From assembly GCA_038093975.1 (NCBI GenBank), contig JBBPTG010000091.1:1-64000 (forward strand): a DNA stretch of 64,000 nucleotides, read 5' to 3'. Made by a program: the position numbers and the translations under genes. This stretch comes from Chalciporus piperatus (lineage: Eukaryota; Basidiomycota; Agaricomycetes; Boletales; Boletaceae). The notes beneath the pieces were generated by a model that was given only the letters and a program-made list of their open reading frames with translations, had not been told where the DNA came from and did no database searches. How positions within the stretch are numbered: the stretch's first letter is position 1; each line of letters opens with the position of its first letter. Below, one piece after another: positions 1 to 10,190 of this stretch.

Positions 1-72
1 TACTCAAACGGCGAGTTGACAGGTTCACCTGTTTCAGTGCGAATGAAGTCGAGGCAATAGTGATGTTTCAGT

Positions 73-585
73 TCAAGACCCTTGCCCCAGATGCGAAGTG
101 AGTGAGTAATCGGAATGAGGGATAGGTCGGATGTGAACATCATCGTCGCCGGGAGAGGGTTTCATCTGTAAACCTTTGAGCATTTCGCCACAAAGCAGGG
201 ATGGTGGGATACATACCCCGGTGGGTGTGTCCCGCGTGTCCAAGAGCTCAGTGGCCTCCCGCATGATCTGCGCCCGGGCGCGGCCATCGCTCACTTGCTC
301 AGCAGTAAAGCGTGAATGATCACCCTCAAGATAACTGTCCGAAAATGCATAGAAGTCACCGTAACCGTCCTTGAACGAACGAGAAGCTAGAACCAGGATG
401 TCCCAGTCGTGACGGGGATGGATATTTGGATAGAAACGGTTGCATATCACCGAATACGATTCGCGAACGGTTTCTGGTTGTGTGCTAATAGGTGACCGTG
501 ATGGCGGCGAACCCGAAGGTGTTGGAGGTGAAAAGGGGCTGCTAGGTGTGGCTCGCTCCTCCTTTGGGGAATTGCGCAGACTCAA
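73..585 (-). CDS. hypothetical protein, internal or 3' exon
   Basis: An open frame of about 170 codons on the minus strand that I do not recognise. It begins with a Ser/Pro-rich low-complexity stretch (residues ~7-35) and continues with a more ordered part containing HPRHDWDILVLASRSFKDGY. There is no ATG at the start of the frame. A stop lies just upstream and a possible splice acceptor (TTTAG, near 590) would open the exon, so at least one more 5' exon is likely, perhaps beginning with the ATG near position 690. The frame ends at 73; the gene may continue through another intron towards the window edge. No membrane segment or signal peptide is seen. It could also be a fragment of a decayed gene. 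Confidence 0.4.
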   Translation of the reverse strand: MSLRNSPKEERATPSSPFSPPTPSGSPPSRSPISTQPETVRESYSVICNRFYPNIHPRHDWDILVLASRSFKDGYGDFYAFSDSYLEGDHSRFTAEQVSDGRARAQIMREATELLDTRDTPTGVCIPPSLLCGEMLKGLQMKPSPGDDDVHIRPIPHSDYSLTSHLGQGS

Positions 586-1203
586 ACGTACTAAATCCTA
601 CAAAAGGAATTGGTACTGTGAGCATATATCAGAATATATAGAGGCCATGCCACTGACTGAATACAAGGTAGAGGGTGTTCTCGATGCCATGATGACGCTT
701 ATACTGGTTGACGATGGGAAGGGGTAGTTAGGGGTAGTTCTAGGATCCGGACGGTTGGAGCGGAGCTTTATTACATAAAACAGAACGCGCAGTGACCCAT
801 TCCAAGCAACACCGATTGCACTAGCGACACTACAAGGCTAGAGCTCTATCGAACTTGAAGTTTCAGCCTGACTATTCGGCACCAAGATTGTAGGCTCAGC
901 AAGGGCCGGAGAGGCTGGAAAATTTCGCCTGGTTTCAATGCGTAAGTATAGTGATACGGGAGAGGAAAGAGCTTCCAGTGCTCGTACAAGTTTGGCGCCG
1001 CAGGCTGGTCGATTTATCGAGTGGTTTCAAGTTGCTGAGGTATTTCCGAGCCACTCAGTGCACTGGAAGTTATCCGCCGAAGAGACCAGTGAGGGACCGA
1101 AATATATACTTTGCAAGTTATGAATCGAAACTGATAAGTGACCAAAAGGTAAAGAGAAAGATCTAGTGTGATACTATACGAATAACTTGTACCGCCCCAC
1201 ATT
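586..1203. other. no supported gene
   Basis: Only short overlapping frames are present. The stretch may hold the missing 5' exon of the hypothetical gene to the left and the 3' end of the F-box gene to the right. I see no repeat or RNA gene. Confidence 0.5.
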
Positions 1204-3003
1204 TCAACTGGAAGCATGATCCATGGCAGCCAAATTGACTTCCTCGCTCTCCTTAGCATCCATGCTGAGGTCCTCTCCTCTGCTTTTATCAATCCGCCCA
1301 CCTAGCGCACAAGTGCATTGGTATACAACTGCCAACTCCTCGAGCAATTGCTCGCGCGCCTCCTTCATCGCGTTCTGCATCGTCGTCTCCTTCAGCTTAG
1401 CGTAGAGTTTGGACATCGACCTTACAACCGTCCACGCATCCCTCCTCGAACCTGGCGGAGGCGACGTCGTCGGCATCTCCTGCGTATAGAGGGTACCAAG
1501 TTTAGGAAACAGTTGTCCAACCAGACTTGCCACCTGTGCCGCGTTCTTCATCGAACACGTCGATCCACCGACATCGAAGAAGTCGACCTGGTGGTTCGCC
1601 CAATGATAGGGAACAGGCGCTGTCAGAGGGGCTAACGTGTCGAAGACGAGTCCAAGAACGCGAAGTCGTTGACAGTGTTGCGCAACGTACGCGACGCCGT
1701 ACATGGTCATTTTTGAATGGACCAGTGCACATTCGTGGGTAATCCAGTCCTGCCCCGTACCAATCTTGAGTTCTTGGAGATGTGGCCAGCTCTGGGCGAT
1801 ACGTATGGCCAGCTCTGGGCGATACGTATGGCCTTCTCGTCGTCGAGAAGAGGGGTGAAGAAGTTCTCGAGGAGGAGCGAAGTGAGGTTTTTGAACCGGA
1901 AGAGAGGGTCGAGAGAGTTCGCATGGAGCTCGAAGGCCGGTTCGGCAAAGGACTTGTCGTCGATGATAAACTTGAATTCGCGAAGCTTTTCGTTGTCACA
2001 GGATTTCGCGAGTTGTTTGAAGAACGGTCCGACATATGAACCAGGAACAACATGCCAGAGCTCGATGCATACTATTTCGGGGGAGAGACGAAGCCAGCGC
2101 ATGTATTCAGCTGCTTTGTCGAGTCTGGGTCCACAGAGTCCAAAACGGGTGAGGCTCGGAAGGAATGTGCCGTCCACCTTGTCCCATACGTTGTGTGCGG
2201 GGAGGGAGATATTAAATATCTCCAGCGAAGGCAATTTCATCAGGTGTTTCATCGCCTTGTCGTTCAGTACGCCGACGTTGAGAGAGGTCAGCTTATCTGA
2301 CTTGCAAACGTATTCGGAAATACGAGCGGAGACGTCAGTTGGGGGCTGGAAACAATGAAACTCCTTGAGGTCGGGAAAGTGTTTGTCGAGGAAAGATACA
2401 AGGGACGTTTTGCATTGTGGCCACTTTGGTCCCGTGAGGTGGAGGGACACGAGCGTGCGCGGGACGAGGTATCGGAGAAACGGCATGACTTCGTCGCCAT
2501 CTCCTTCCCATGCGACGAACTTCAGATTCGGCAAGAGGGCACTTCCCGGCTCGCAAGGAAAATTGCTGAGGATGCGCAAAGCCTCCTCGTGCGAGATAGG
2601 CCGCCGTAGACGGTATGCTAGAGCGCGTACTCGCCGCGCGTACTTCTGGAAGACAACAAAGTCTTCCGGACCCACAGCATTCTGGGCAAACTGGATACAG
2701 AACTTATCAGCGCCGACCTTCCGATCGATGAGAGAAGCTGCTCACGAGGTTACCCTCGGGCCGCCTGTCGATACCCATTGGCAAGCAATCAAGAAGAGGG
2801 CAGAGAGAATCTATGTCATACCACAGCGCATCCAGAGCTTTTTCTGTGAAGGTTTTGCAAGTGAGAGCAAGGCTAAGGAGCGTCAACCTCAGCTGCCTTA
2901 TTGGATGGGTACCGTTCGTCTTGATTTCCTCGTGCAAGGCCATGTGCCTCAACTGAGTGAAGATCATGGAGACGATCTCCGCCACCTGAAAACACCTGTG
3001 CAT
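1204..3003 (-). pseudogene. F-box/leucine-rich protein gene broken by a 23-bp duplication
   Basis: F-box proteins of this kind are substrate receptors of SCF ubiquitin ligases. Exon 1 (2746-3003) starts with ATG and MHRCFQVAEIVSMIF, an F-box-like N-terminus, and carries LDALWYDIDSLCPLL, matching the two neighbouring F-box genes. A 55-nt GTGAGC...CAG intron (2691-2745) joins it in frame to a leucine-rich part (IPNL/LPNL-type repeats) in the rest of the gene. At 1785-1830 a perfect 23-bp tandem duplication shifts the frame; taking one copy out joins the frames read at 1808-2690 and 1204-1784, giving about 573 residues. As it stands the reading frame runs on in the wrong phase and stops near 1707. 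It is either a recent pseudogene, an allele, or an assembly error. Family assignment rests on the shared start and F-box pattern. Confidence 0.75.
1785..1830. repeat. 23-bp perfect tandem duplication
   Basis: Two identical 23-bp copies (1785-1807 and 1808-1830) lie inside the leucine-rich coding part of the F-box gene. The length is not a multiple of three, so the duplication shifts the frame. Confidence 0.95.
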
Positions 3004-4250
3004 ATGAAAGCAGCTGTTTTGGAATCGGATGGTTCGTTGTTCGATTCAAGATTCAAGGTCGAACGAAGAAGTGAGAGAATAGCAACACGAAACGCCCGAA
3101 GCTGGCCAACGCGCATTTCAGCATATAAGCTCGTTCGGTTCGCTTCAACTTGAACAGCACCAGAAAGATAGAACAAGAACACGCCAGGAGCAAGGCAAGG
3201 TCTGTAAGGGTCTGTATTGTTCGAGTTTGACGTCCTGTTTCAGTTTGGTAGTTCGACAAGGTAATGATATCGTCCGACGTATGTCCGACGCGTCGCTGAA
3301 ATTGAAATAACTTACATAAAGTTACAAACCGTAAACGAAGATAAGGCCCGGGTCAACACCTTTGTCCTTTGTCCTCTAAGCAATTCCCCAGGTTATCGTC
3401 ACGACGAGGTGCCTTGTTGATCTTGACTTTCACTTCAGCTTTGGAAGGAGTTCGAGGATCGTGCGGAGGAAAGAATCTGAGAGACTACTTACCAACAGGA
3501 GACGGTATCAACCCACATAGTTCGAAGGCTCTCCCCATGCCGGACGAAAAGAGAATGTTGACAGTATTTTTCACAGTTTGCAGCGTTGTTCCGAACGGCC
3601 AGCTTGGACCTTGCTTGGACCAGTGATATTACTGATATTAATGGCGGTTTCAAATCACCGCCAGCACTGTGATCCATGGACCATGACTGTGCTGTTGTTC
3701 TACCCTTGCGCCTTAGCGTTGACCGTCATTCCTTTGTTTCTCAACATTGCGATTCTTGCGACGTCCCTTGTGCTTCCTATACCTAGCTGGTGCCAGCTCC
3801 GATGGCGATGTTGCAACTCGAATGCAGGTCTCGGGATTCGCCGCTCGATTGCTGGTCATCAGCATCACGCTTACAAAAGTCAACGCGTGCCTTTCGTAGG
3901 TAAGTGGACTGTAAGTGGTCGCGTTGACCTCCGCGGGAGTTGAGAGAATATGACACAGATCAATGACATTGTGACGTGTCGTAGGTTTCAGAGCATTTGG
4001 ATGATGCAATTATCACTCGACCATGGACAGACATCGCCTCTGGATATGACGTAGACTCAAGAGCTCGTTATCACGGATCCTCTCGCCAAAGACCCCATGT
4101 GTAAGACGCAGACTGCGATTTCTAGAGACCGACTTCTAAAAGACCAAAAGCCAATGATTCCATACCAATCGCTACAGTCAATGCGATGATATCACGAACC
4201 TTTCGTCGCATTTGGCCTCGCGCCCCCTGGACTATCTGTGTTCTCAGTCT
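3004..4250. other. no supported gene
   Basis: Contains the promoter side of the F-box gene at 1204-3003. A plus-strand frame at 3578-3943 has hydrophobic stretches, but codon pattern and splice context do not support it. No repeat is obvious. Confidence 0.5.
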
Positions 4251-4490
4251 CTACACCTGTTGCACAATATCGCGCGAGTTGCTGGATATCCAGGTAACAT
4301 CTGGAGACTGCGATAACATACCCCAAGCCTTGCGAGCGGCCTCGTCGAACAATTTAATTGCAGCAGCCTGCTCCTCAGTGCCACCTGGCTCTGAGCCCTG
4401 CTCCTCACGCTTGTGGAGTTGTTCTTCGGCGACCTCTCTCGCTTCTTGTTTCAAGTTGAACGAGTTGTCTTTGGCGTTGTTGGTAGACAT
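4251..4490 (-). CDS. small Glu/Ala/Gln-rich hypothetical protein
   Basis: A 79-codon frame with a true ATG (4490). Residues ~13-60 are strongly charged and helix-prone (for example EAREVAEEQLHKREEQGSE and AAAIKLFDEAARKAWGML), as expected for a small soluble helical protein. The last ~15 residues look less coding-like, so the true gene may splice out near the codons for SQSPD. I do not recognise the family. No partner gene is adjacent; the nearest neighbour is the F-box gene at 5290 on the other strand. Confidence 0.45.
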   Translation of the reverse strand: MSTNNAKDNSFNLKQEAREVAEEQLHKREEQGSEPGGTEEQAAAIKLFDEAARKAWGMLSQSPDVTWISSNSRDIVQQV

Positions 4491-5289
4491 GATGAAATCT
4501 ATGGTGAAGGGTGATCCTGGGTTGATCTCGACAGTTTGGCCGCCATTTTATGGCGCCCCGAACCAAGTCGAGGCTCGAATGTTTGGGGATGACATCATAC
4601 GAATGGGCGAGTTGAATGATGTCACTGGCGCGGGCCAGGTCCCAAAGCCCTGGCCTCAGGCCTCAGGCCTGTATAGATGTTTCAGTAAGGCCCGAGCCCT
4701 CTCAAGCCAGGCCCGATGTATCACTAGCATCATGCCACCGGGCATTTGTGTACTTTTCGGTGTCGCCATTTGATGCGACTTTGATGTAGTTGCTTCCATG
4801 ATTAAATCTGTCAAAAAAAACGTCCATGTGCCAGTGGTTCGATCATTGTTCATTGTTTGAGATTGACGCCAAGGTGGTCCGAGCTTGGGCGCTTCCGAGT
4901 TTCAACGTTCAGTGAACGTGTGAAATGAACTAGGGGCCGAGATTAGGTCAGTGCTTGAGCCCGTGCAGCGTGTAGCGCCTGGCCGTGGCGCAGTGCTTGC
5001 GAGTTTGACTCGCCCAGCCTCTCACCACCATTCCTGCAATGTCGCAACATAAACTCCAAAAGAAACTCAGACCTGGATATCTCATCCATTCAGCACGTTG
5101 TTTACCGCCGTCAGTACCAGTAGATGCCGAGTACGCACACAGATGACACTGCACCTGAACGCCAGGCGTTCGACGGAACACTGACTCGAATGCAGGTCTC
5201 CACACTTTGTCTCGAGGCCCAACGAGCGATCTCCCGCTGTTCCAAAATGGTTCAGGCTCAATCGATCCGCAAAATCCCCCACCACTTTC
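4491..5289. other. no supported gene; CAGGCC-rich patch
   Basis: Upstream region shared by the small minus-strand gene and the plus-strand F-box gene. Around 4630-4715 several copies of CAGGCC and GGCCCGA occur close together, perhaps a mobile-element remnant. Nothing else is supported. Confidence 0.4.
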
Positions 5290-7041
5290 ATGCACCGTTG
5301 CTTGCTCATTAATGAGATTTTTTGCCTTATTCTCGAGTTCGTCCGGGATTGGGATGAATCCCCACCAGAAGATATGAACCTTAGGTGGGACCGTATGGTC
5401 GGAAAGAGAGCCCTCGCATGCCTTGCCCGAACATGTCGAGCGTTCAGTGCACCCGCACTAGATGTTCTATGGATGAGGTTGGATAGCCTCGATCCCCTGA
5501 TCAAAGTATTCCCGAGACGTATGTGGGCCAAGAAGCGTTACCCTTTCATCGTGCGTACTTCAAGCCTCGCCTCACCCCTTGATCGTTCAAACACGCCACA
5601 GGTTCGGATGTTCATGGGCGAGAAGCAATGGTTAACGTTCCGCAAATATGCAGAGCGCGTCAAGTCCCTCCGCGGGCCCTGTTGGAAAGTTCCCTCTTCG
5701 GTTCAACACAACGTCTTCTCTGCTCTTGCTCGATTCCCAAAAGCTTCCTTCCCTCTCCTTCCCAATCTCACGGAGCTCATCTGGAGCGAACTTAAAATGG
5801 CGAACTTCATCGACCCTAGCGTGTCCCTCATCAAATACTTTGCAGCTCCTGGGATCACAAGAATTTCCATCTCTCTCATCTGTTGGCCCGTCCATCTCTC
5901 CGAATCATCCGTCCTTTCTGATCTACCAAACATGTGTCCCAATCTAACATCATTTACCACATTCTTTCCCCGTTCTTCCTACAACGACCATTCCCAGGAA
6001 ATAGGCGACCTCGTCACTAGATGGCCACATCTACGCAGCCTAAAAAGCTGCGCTCTTCCCCAACGCGTCATGGAAGAACTCGTATCGAAAAAATGTTTGG
6101 ACACCCTTAGCATCGAGCTCAATAACTCCAATACGGCCATTTACGTCGGTAAGCTCCCTCATTGGATCCGCAAGTTCACGCTAGGCGGGAACAGCGCCAG
6201 CTTGTGTCATCGCTACCTTCAGACGATACAAGGCAGTCCCACCAGTTTCCGCCTCCGTGTTGGCGCAGACGATTCCACACTGATGGATGTCGTCTCACTG
6301 TTCGAGCTTGTTCCCACTCAAGTGGACAAGAATCGGCTACGGTCGCTAACTATCGAACTCACGTCGTCTTACTGGAGCACGCCCGCAAGTGACACGTTCC
6401 CTCTCACTCCAGAACTCATGACGACGCTGCTCGTATTCTCGGGATTGCACGAGCTGGATCTGAGCTTATTTTGCTCTGCGGCGTTGGATGATGCCGAATA
6501 TGGACGGATAGCGGGGGTGTTGAAGGAGTTGAGGTCATTGAAGATCGGTGCGGCGGAGATGTCGAAGGAGAGACCGGTGGCGAGCGTGGGTGCGGTGATT
6601 GCGGTGTTAAGGTGTTGTAAACACTTGGAGACGCTGCACATTGCGTTCGATGGGACGATCTCGCCTCCTCCACTGGTGCCTGTCTCGGACGGTGGTAATG
6701 GGCGTGCACGCTCGACGGGAGATAGCGATGATGAGGTAGAAGCGGAGTGGATATGGGAGGAACGGATAGAGTTTGAAGAAGAAGTCCCAAAGCTGGACAA
6801 GCTCCGCTCGTCGCAGAGAAGCTCGCAGCTGTATCCAAGCAAGGGATGGGGCGTGTCAAATCGCGTCATGACCCAAATCTACGTCGGGCATTCGCCGATT
6901 GAGGAAACGAATGCAGAAGCTCTAGCCTGGTGTCTTAAATCCATCATGCCACATCTGGAAAGCATTCGGTGCGACAAGTATCCCACTGATTTCGCGGACA
7001 AGTGGAACGAGGTGCAAAACTGCTTGCTGGCTGATATATGA
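5290..7041 (+). CDS. F-box/leucine-rich repeat protein
   Basis: An uninterrupted 583-codon gene starting at ATG 5290. The N-terminus (MHRCLLINEIFCLILEFV, ~1-70) is the F-box region, with LACLARTCRAFSAPALDVLW as its second half; it should bind the Skp1 adaptor of an SCF ubiquitin ligase. Residues ~120-450 hold irregular leucine-rich repeats with the LLPNL and TLxI patterns typical of Agaricomycete F-box proteins and probably bind the substrate. A strongly acidic stretch (about 470-505, DDEVEAEW to EEEVPKLDK) follows, then a C-terminal part. It shares its start and layout with the broken gene at 1204-3003 and the spliced gene at 7746-9375, so the three form a small family here, on both strands. 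No intron is needed. The substrate cannot be guessed. Confidence 0.85.
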   Translation: MHRCLLINEIFCLILEFVRDWDESPPEDMNLRWDRMVGKRALACLARTCRAFSAPALDVLWMRLDSLDPLIKVFPRRMWAKKRYPFIVRTSSLASPLDRSNTPQVRMFMGEKQWLTFRKYAERVKSLRGPCWKVPSSVQHNVFSALARFPKASFPLLPNLTELIWSELKMANFIDPSVSLIKYFAAPGITRISISLICWPVHLSESSVLSDLPNMCPNLTSFTTFFPRSSYNDHSQEIGDLVTRWPHLRSLKSCALPQRVMEELVSKKCLDTLSIELNNSNTAIYVGKLPHWIRKFTLGGNSASLCHRYLQTIQGSPTSFRLRVGADDSTLMDVVSLFELVPTQVDKNRLRSLTIELTSSYWSTPASDTFPLTPELMTTLLVFSGLHELDLSLFCSAALDDAEYGRIAGVLKELRSLKIGAAEMSKERPVASVGAVIAVLRCCKHLETLHIAFDGTISPPPLVPVSDGGNGRARSTGDSDDEVEAEWIWEERIEFEEEVPKLDKLRSSQRSSQLYPSKGWGVSNRVMTQIYVGHSPIEETNAEALAWCLKSIMPHLESIRCDKYPTDFADKWNEVQNCLLADI

Positions 7042-7745
7042 AAAAGTTTAGTCCGTTTGTTGATGCTTTGGATACCCTTGCTTTCGCGGCTTTGGTCGTC
7101 GACGATGTTTGGTGTGTCTGGGTTCAGTCTTGCTGCTCTCCGAGTCGTTCGTGGTATCTGTTACAGTGCCGTTCGATTTACTCGTACCTGTGTATTTTAG
7201 TATCGCATGCTTGTCGTTCGCTTTCGGGCTCATCTATATAGTACTAATTGTAAATCCCTCTCACTTAGAAGGCCTGTATGCAATCCGAAGAGTAGGAAAG
7301 ACTGTCTTCCTATGTAGAGGGGTGCCAAAGGGCAACACCGATGTTGTGTCAGTCGGTGTCTGTGCAAGCGTTTGGGCATCAAGGGTAGCATGAAATCGGG
7401 ATATATATATTACTCATTGAAACCGCGGTACTGATATTCTGCCCTACGGACCCTGGGACACGAACAGCGTTGTTCCAAGGTGCAGACGTGAAGTCAGTCG
7501 GAGGGCAATTGGGATGTGTGATGATAAGGGATCGCAGCATTTGGATATGGTGAGCCCGACAAGGTGAGTTCCCTCCCTGGAAGAATTATGCGAGACTCAG
7601 TGTTTCATTCCTAATCGCCTTCAGTCCGTTGTCTTTCTCTAACCCGAGTCCTTTCATTTGAAAACACACAATGTAACACCATGATTCGTACTTGTAATAA
7701 TTAACATGTGTAAACAAGGTTCCTGCCGAAAATTCGGCCATACAT
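7042..7745. other. intergenic; holds a relic of an F-box gene tail
   Basis: Between convergent F-box genes. The only structure I see is the duplicated tail at 7421-7456 and a short palindromic stretch at 7293-7312. Otherwise no gene. Confidence 0.5.
7421..7456 (-). pseudogene. duplicated C-terminal tail of the neighbouring F-box gene
   Basis: These 36 bases match 7754-7789, the last codons of the F-box gene at 7746-9375, with one mismatch. Read on the minus strand both give R-x-EYQYRG near a stop codon. The copy has no recognisable gene body and is probably what remains of a tandem paralogue. Confidence 0.6.
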
Positions 7746-9375
7746 CTAGTCCCAACCGCGGTACTGATATTCTCCCCTACGGACCCTGGAGTGGACTTCG
7801 TACCACATGTCCCAATACCCAGACCAAGGGGATTCGCGCACAGAGCAAGGGCCCCAGACCTTCTTCACTGACGGAAGATGCTTACGGATCAACCGCGCCA
7901 CGGCTTCTGAATCATCGATCGGAGAGTCCGTAAACTTTAGCTGTGTCAAAATGGTGTTGCAGATCGTGGCATCCACAGCTTGTGGAACCTGCCTGGCATC
8001 AACACACAGGTCGAGCTTTTGAAGCTGCTGGCAAGATCCAGCCAAAGACAGAACTCCACGGAGAGTTGGAAGCTTAGCCAACGGCGATGATGCCGCACAG
8101 CAAGTTAGATTCAAGACCCGGAGAGACCGAAGGCAACCTAAATTGGCTAACTGGGGGTCGTCGATGGAGACATTACCCAGATCGATAACGAGTGTCTCCA
8201 GGCGACAGAAGGGTGTGAGAAGCGAGGGGAGGGAAGAGGATAGACAGTCGGGTGTTAAGTGTCTCGCAGGCTGTGTGAGTTCGATTGTCTGCAGGGAATC
8301 GGCGTGTCCGGCAGAGGCCAGTGCTTTGAAGAATGCATCTACACTGGAAGCAGTGGGTGGATCCCCTTCTTCGATGGAGACATCAATGGAGTCGAACGCC
8401 TGGTCCGAACGTAGTAAATTGGTGACAAAGTCAAGATCCCAGACCCGCAGGGAAACATGCTTAGCATGGCGAAATGGAATATCAGTGGGTCCCAACGAAG
8501 TTTCAAGCGGTGTCGATTGACTGCGGTGAACTGCTGCGGAGAACCGTCTGGGCAGGGAAGAGAGGGAAAGATTTTCAAAGGCGATGTGATCAACGAAGGC
8601 TTGCAGGGAGGCGTATTGGAGGTTGTTGAAGCGAGAGAGGTCAGGAATATGGTGCAGGATTTGTAGGGGATTGTTCTGCTTCCTTTTATCGGGTCTTCCT
8701 TCGAACGCGAAGGTTCTGAGATTCGGACAGATTTGATGCAAGTCCCGGAGAAATGCCTGTACTCCGTCGACCCTTTTAGCAAAGACGACTTCCAGAGAGG
8801 TGAGTTCGGGAGTGAGCAGGCAAGCGAGTGTGGCCATAGGCAAAGTGGGAACACCGGAACGGCGGGGATGGGTTTCGTCATAGAGGAGACAGGTGATGTT
8901 GTGAAAGAAAGCGGAGGATTGCAAGCCGATGTATCGTAAAAGCAGCGTAGAAAGAGAGTCGCGCAATTTGAGTTTTCTAATCCGTAGAGAGTATCGACGA
9001 ATGATGTTCAGTTCATCGGAGGTTGGTGGGGTCTGCGAGGGCAATGATGAGCGGATACCGATGAGTAGAAGAAACAAACTCGTTTACCAGTGTGTCCCAT
9101 GTATCCAGGTCCCCTCCATAGCACCGAATGAGTGGTTTGAGCGAACCGAGGTCGCGCCACAAGCGATCGAGCGAAAGCTTTGAAACATAGCGACAAGTCT
9201 GAGCCAAGGCCAGTAATGCTGCTCTTCCATCTTTATCCACCAGACATTCGTCATAATAATAATAATGCGCCCGGAGGTGAGGCTTTGGATTGTCTTCCGT
9301 TGAATGGTATTCTAAGAGATGGTCTAATACGGTGTGGAATAGATCTGGGAGTAGTAGCGGGTTGTGTGTGTCCAT
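7746..9375 (-). CDS. F-box/leucine-rich repeat protein (two exons)
   Basis: Exon 1 (9088-9375, ATG at 9375) encodes an F-box-like N-terminus (LLLPDLFHTVLDHLL, LALAQTCRYVSKLSLDRLW). A 55-nt intron (9033-9087, GTAAAC...CAG) joins it in phase to exon 2 (7746-9032), giving about 524 residues. Exon 2 is leucine-rich (for example LRSLRVLNLTCCAA) and ends in YQYRGWD. The intron has the same length and position as the one in the broken gene at 1204-3003, which supports both models and common descent. Expected role: SCF ubiquitin-ligase substrate receptor. Its tail is duplicated at 7421. No frame damage is visible. Confidence 0.82.
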
Positions 9376-9423
9376 CGTGAAGAGCAGCGTGATTTTGCCT
9401 GGATGATGATTCGAATTAAGGGT

Positions 9424-9471
9424 GAACGACTGTCTTCATCCGACTCTTGGGTCTGCCTAGGGGGAGACTAG
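9424..9471 (-). repeat. ~47-bp dispersed repeat, copy L1
   Basis: Starts GAACGACTGTCTTC and ends GGAGACTAG. It is the inverted counterpart of the copies at 11160 and 45383 and is related to 42201. Together with 11160-11204 it bounds a 1.8-kb segment with two gene fragments. Confidence 0.55.
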
Positions 9472-9575
9472 TAGATCCGAATCTGCCTGGCTCGCCAAGA
9501 AGTCACATGACTTATGTAATAGCTGTTGTTGTTGTCCCGAACTTCGTCTCTTCGTTCTGCCACATTAGCGCCAGC

Positions 9576-9950
9576 ATGAACATCGAATGCTGGGTCTGCG
9601 GTGAAGATGCGGAAAGCATCTTTACGGTCGAGATTTCAAGCACAAAGACTGTCGCAGGCCTCAAAAAAGCCGTAAGGAACGAGAAATCCAAGTTCCATGA
9701 TGTGGATGCGGATAAGCTCGAACTCTACCCCTTCCGTCTTCCAGACCATGATGGCCCCCTAGACGAGCTCAATCAGTGGAAGTCCTCGAGGTCAAACGAA
9801 GCTCAACGCACGAATCAAATTATCCGACCTTTTCCCCGACCCTGAGAAGCCGGAGTGGCTCATCGTCGTCAGCCCACCCAGTTTTGGTGCGCGTTATCAC
9901 TGTATTCTTTTGTCCATCTGAAGCCAACCTTGTTCCTCAGATTCGCGCAC
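9576..9950 (+). pseudogene. Crinkler-like N-terminal domain, frame-broken fragment
   Basis: From the ATG at 9576 the product begins MNIECWVCGEDAESIFTVEI and continues with the pattern V..LK..I/V...K...DVDADKLELY, which I recognise as the ubiquitin-like N-terminal domain of fungal/oomycete Crinkler-type proteins. These usually carry a variable C-terminal NTPase-nuclease module; none is visible here. The frame is lost between about 9770 and 9800, and a second frame carries the expected continuation (KLSDLFPDPEKPEW, then LIVVSPPS). A 54-nt GT-AG intron-like segment follows (starting GTGCGCG near 9895). Beyond it no coherent frame is found before the DUF6589 fragment at 10191. I read it as a truncated relic. 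The function in fungi is not settled, so none is inferred. Confidence 0.55.
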
Positions 9951-10190
9951 GATAGTAGTCTGGTGACCAGCCCGTCTATGAGGCAAGCCGTCGATAGACG
10001 GTCTGGTAAAATCCGTGAAAATCTTGGAGGCAGCGCGGATTCCCAGAGTCATGTGAGCAGACAAGCCTTTTTTGGGCTTGTCCGAGACCACGTGCAAATG
10101 ATAAGTACTTGTCGGTTAAGTTAAGTGCTGCATTGTACCTTGTCTCATCTATCTCTCGACACTCCGTAATCAACACGATCTACGGGAACC

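Noticed and set aside
1502..2675. Long frames on the other strand or in other phases of the first F-box gene
   Set aside because: They are shadows of the leucine-rich coding sequence and have Ser/Arg-rich products without motifs.
3578..3943. Plus-strand frame with hydrophobic runs
   Set aside because: No supporting splice sites, and no ordered domain; the membrane-like runs could arise by chance in T-rich sequence.
9033..9087. Frameshift in the F-box gene at 7746-9375
   Set aside because: The apparent frame change is explained by a canonical 55-nt intron, so the gene is taken as intact.
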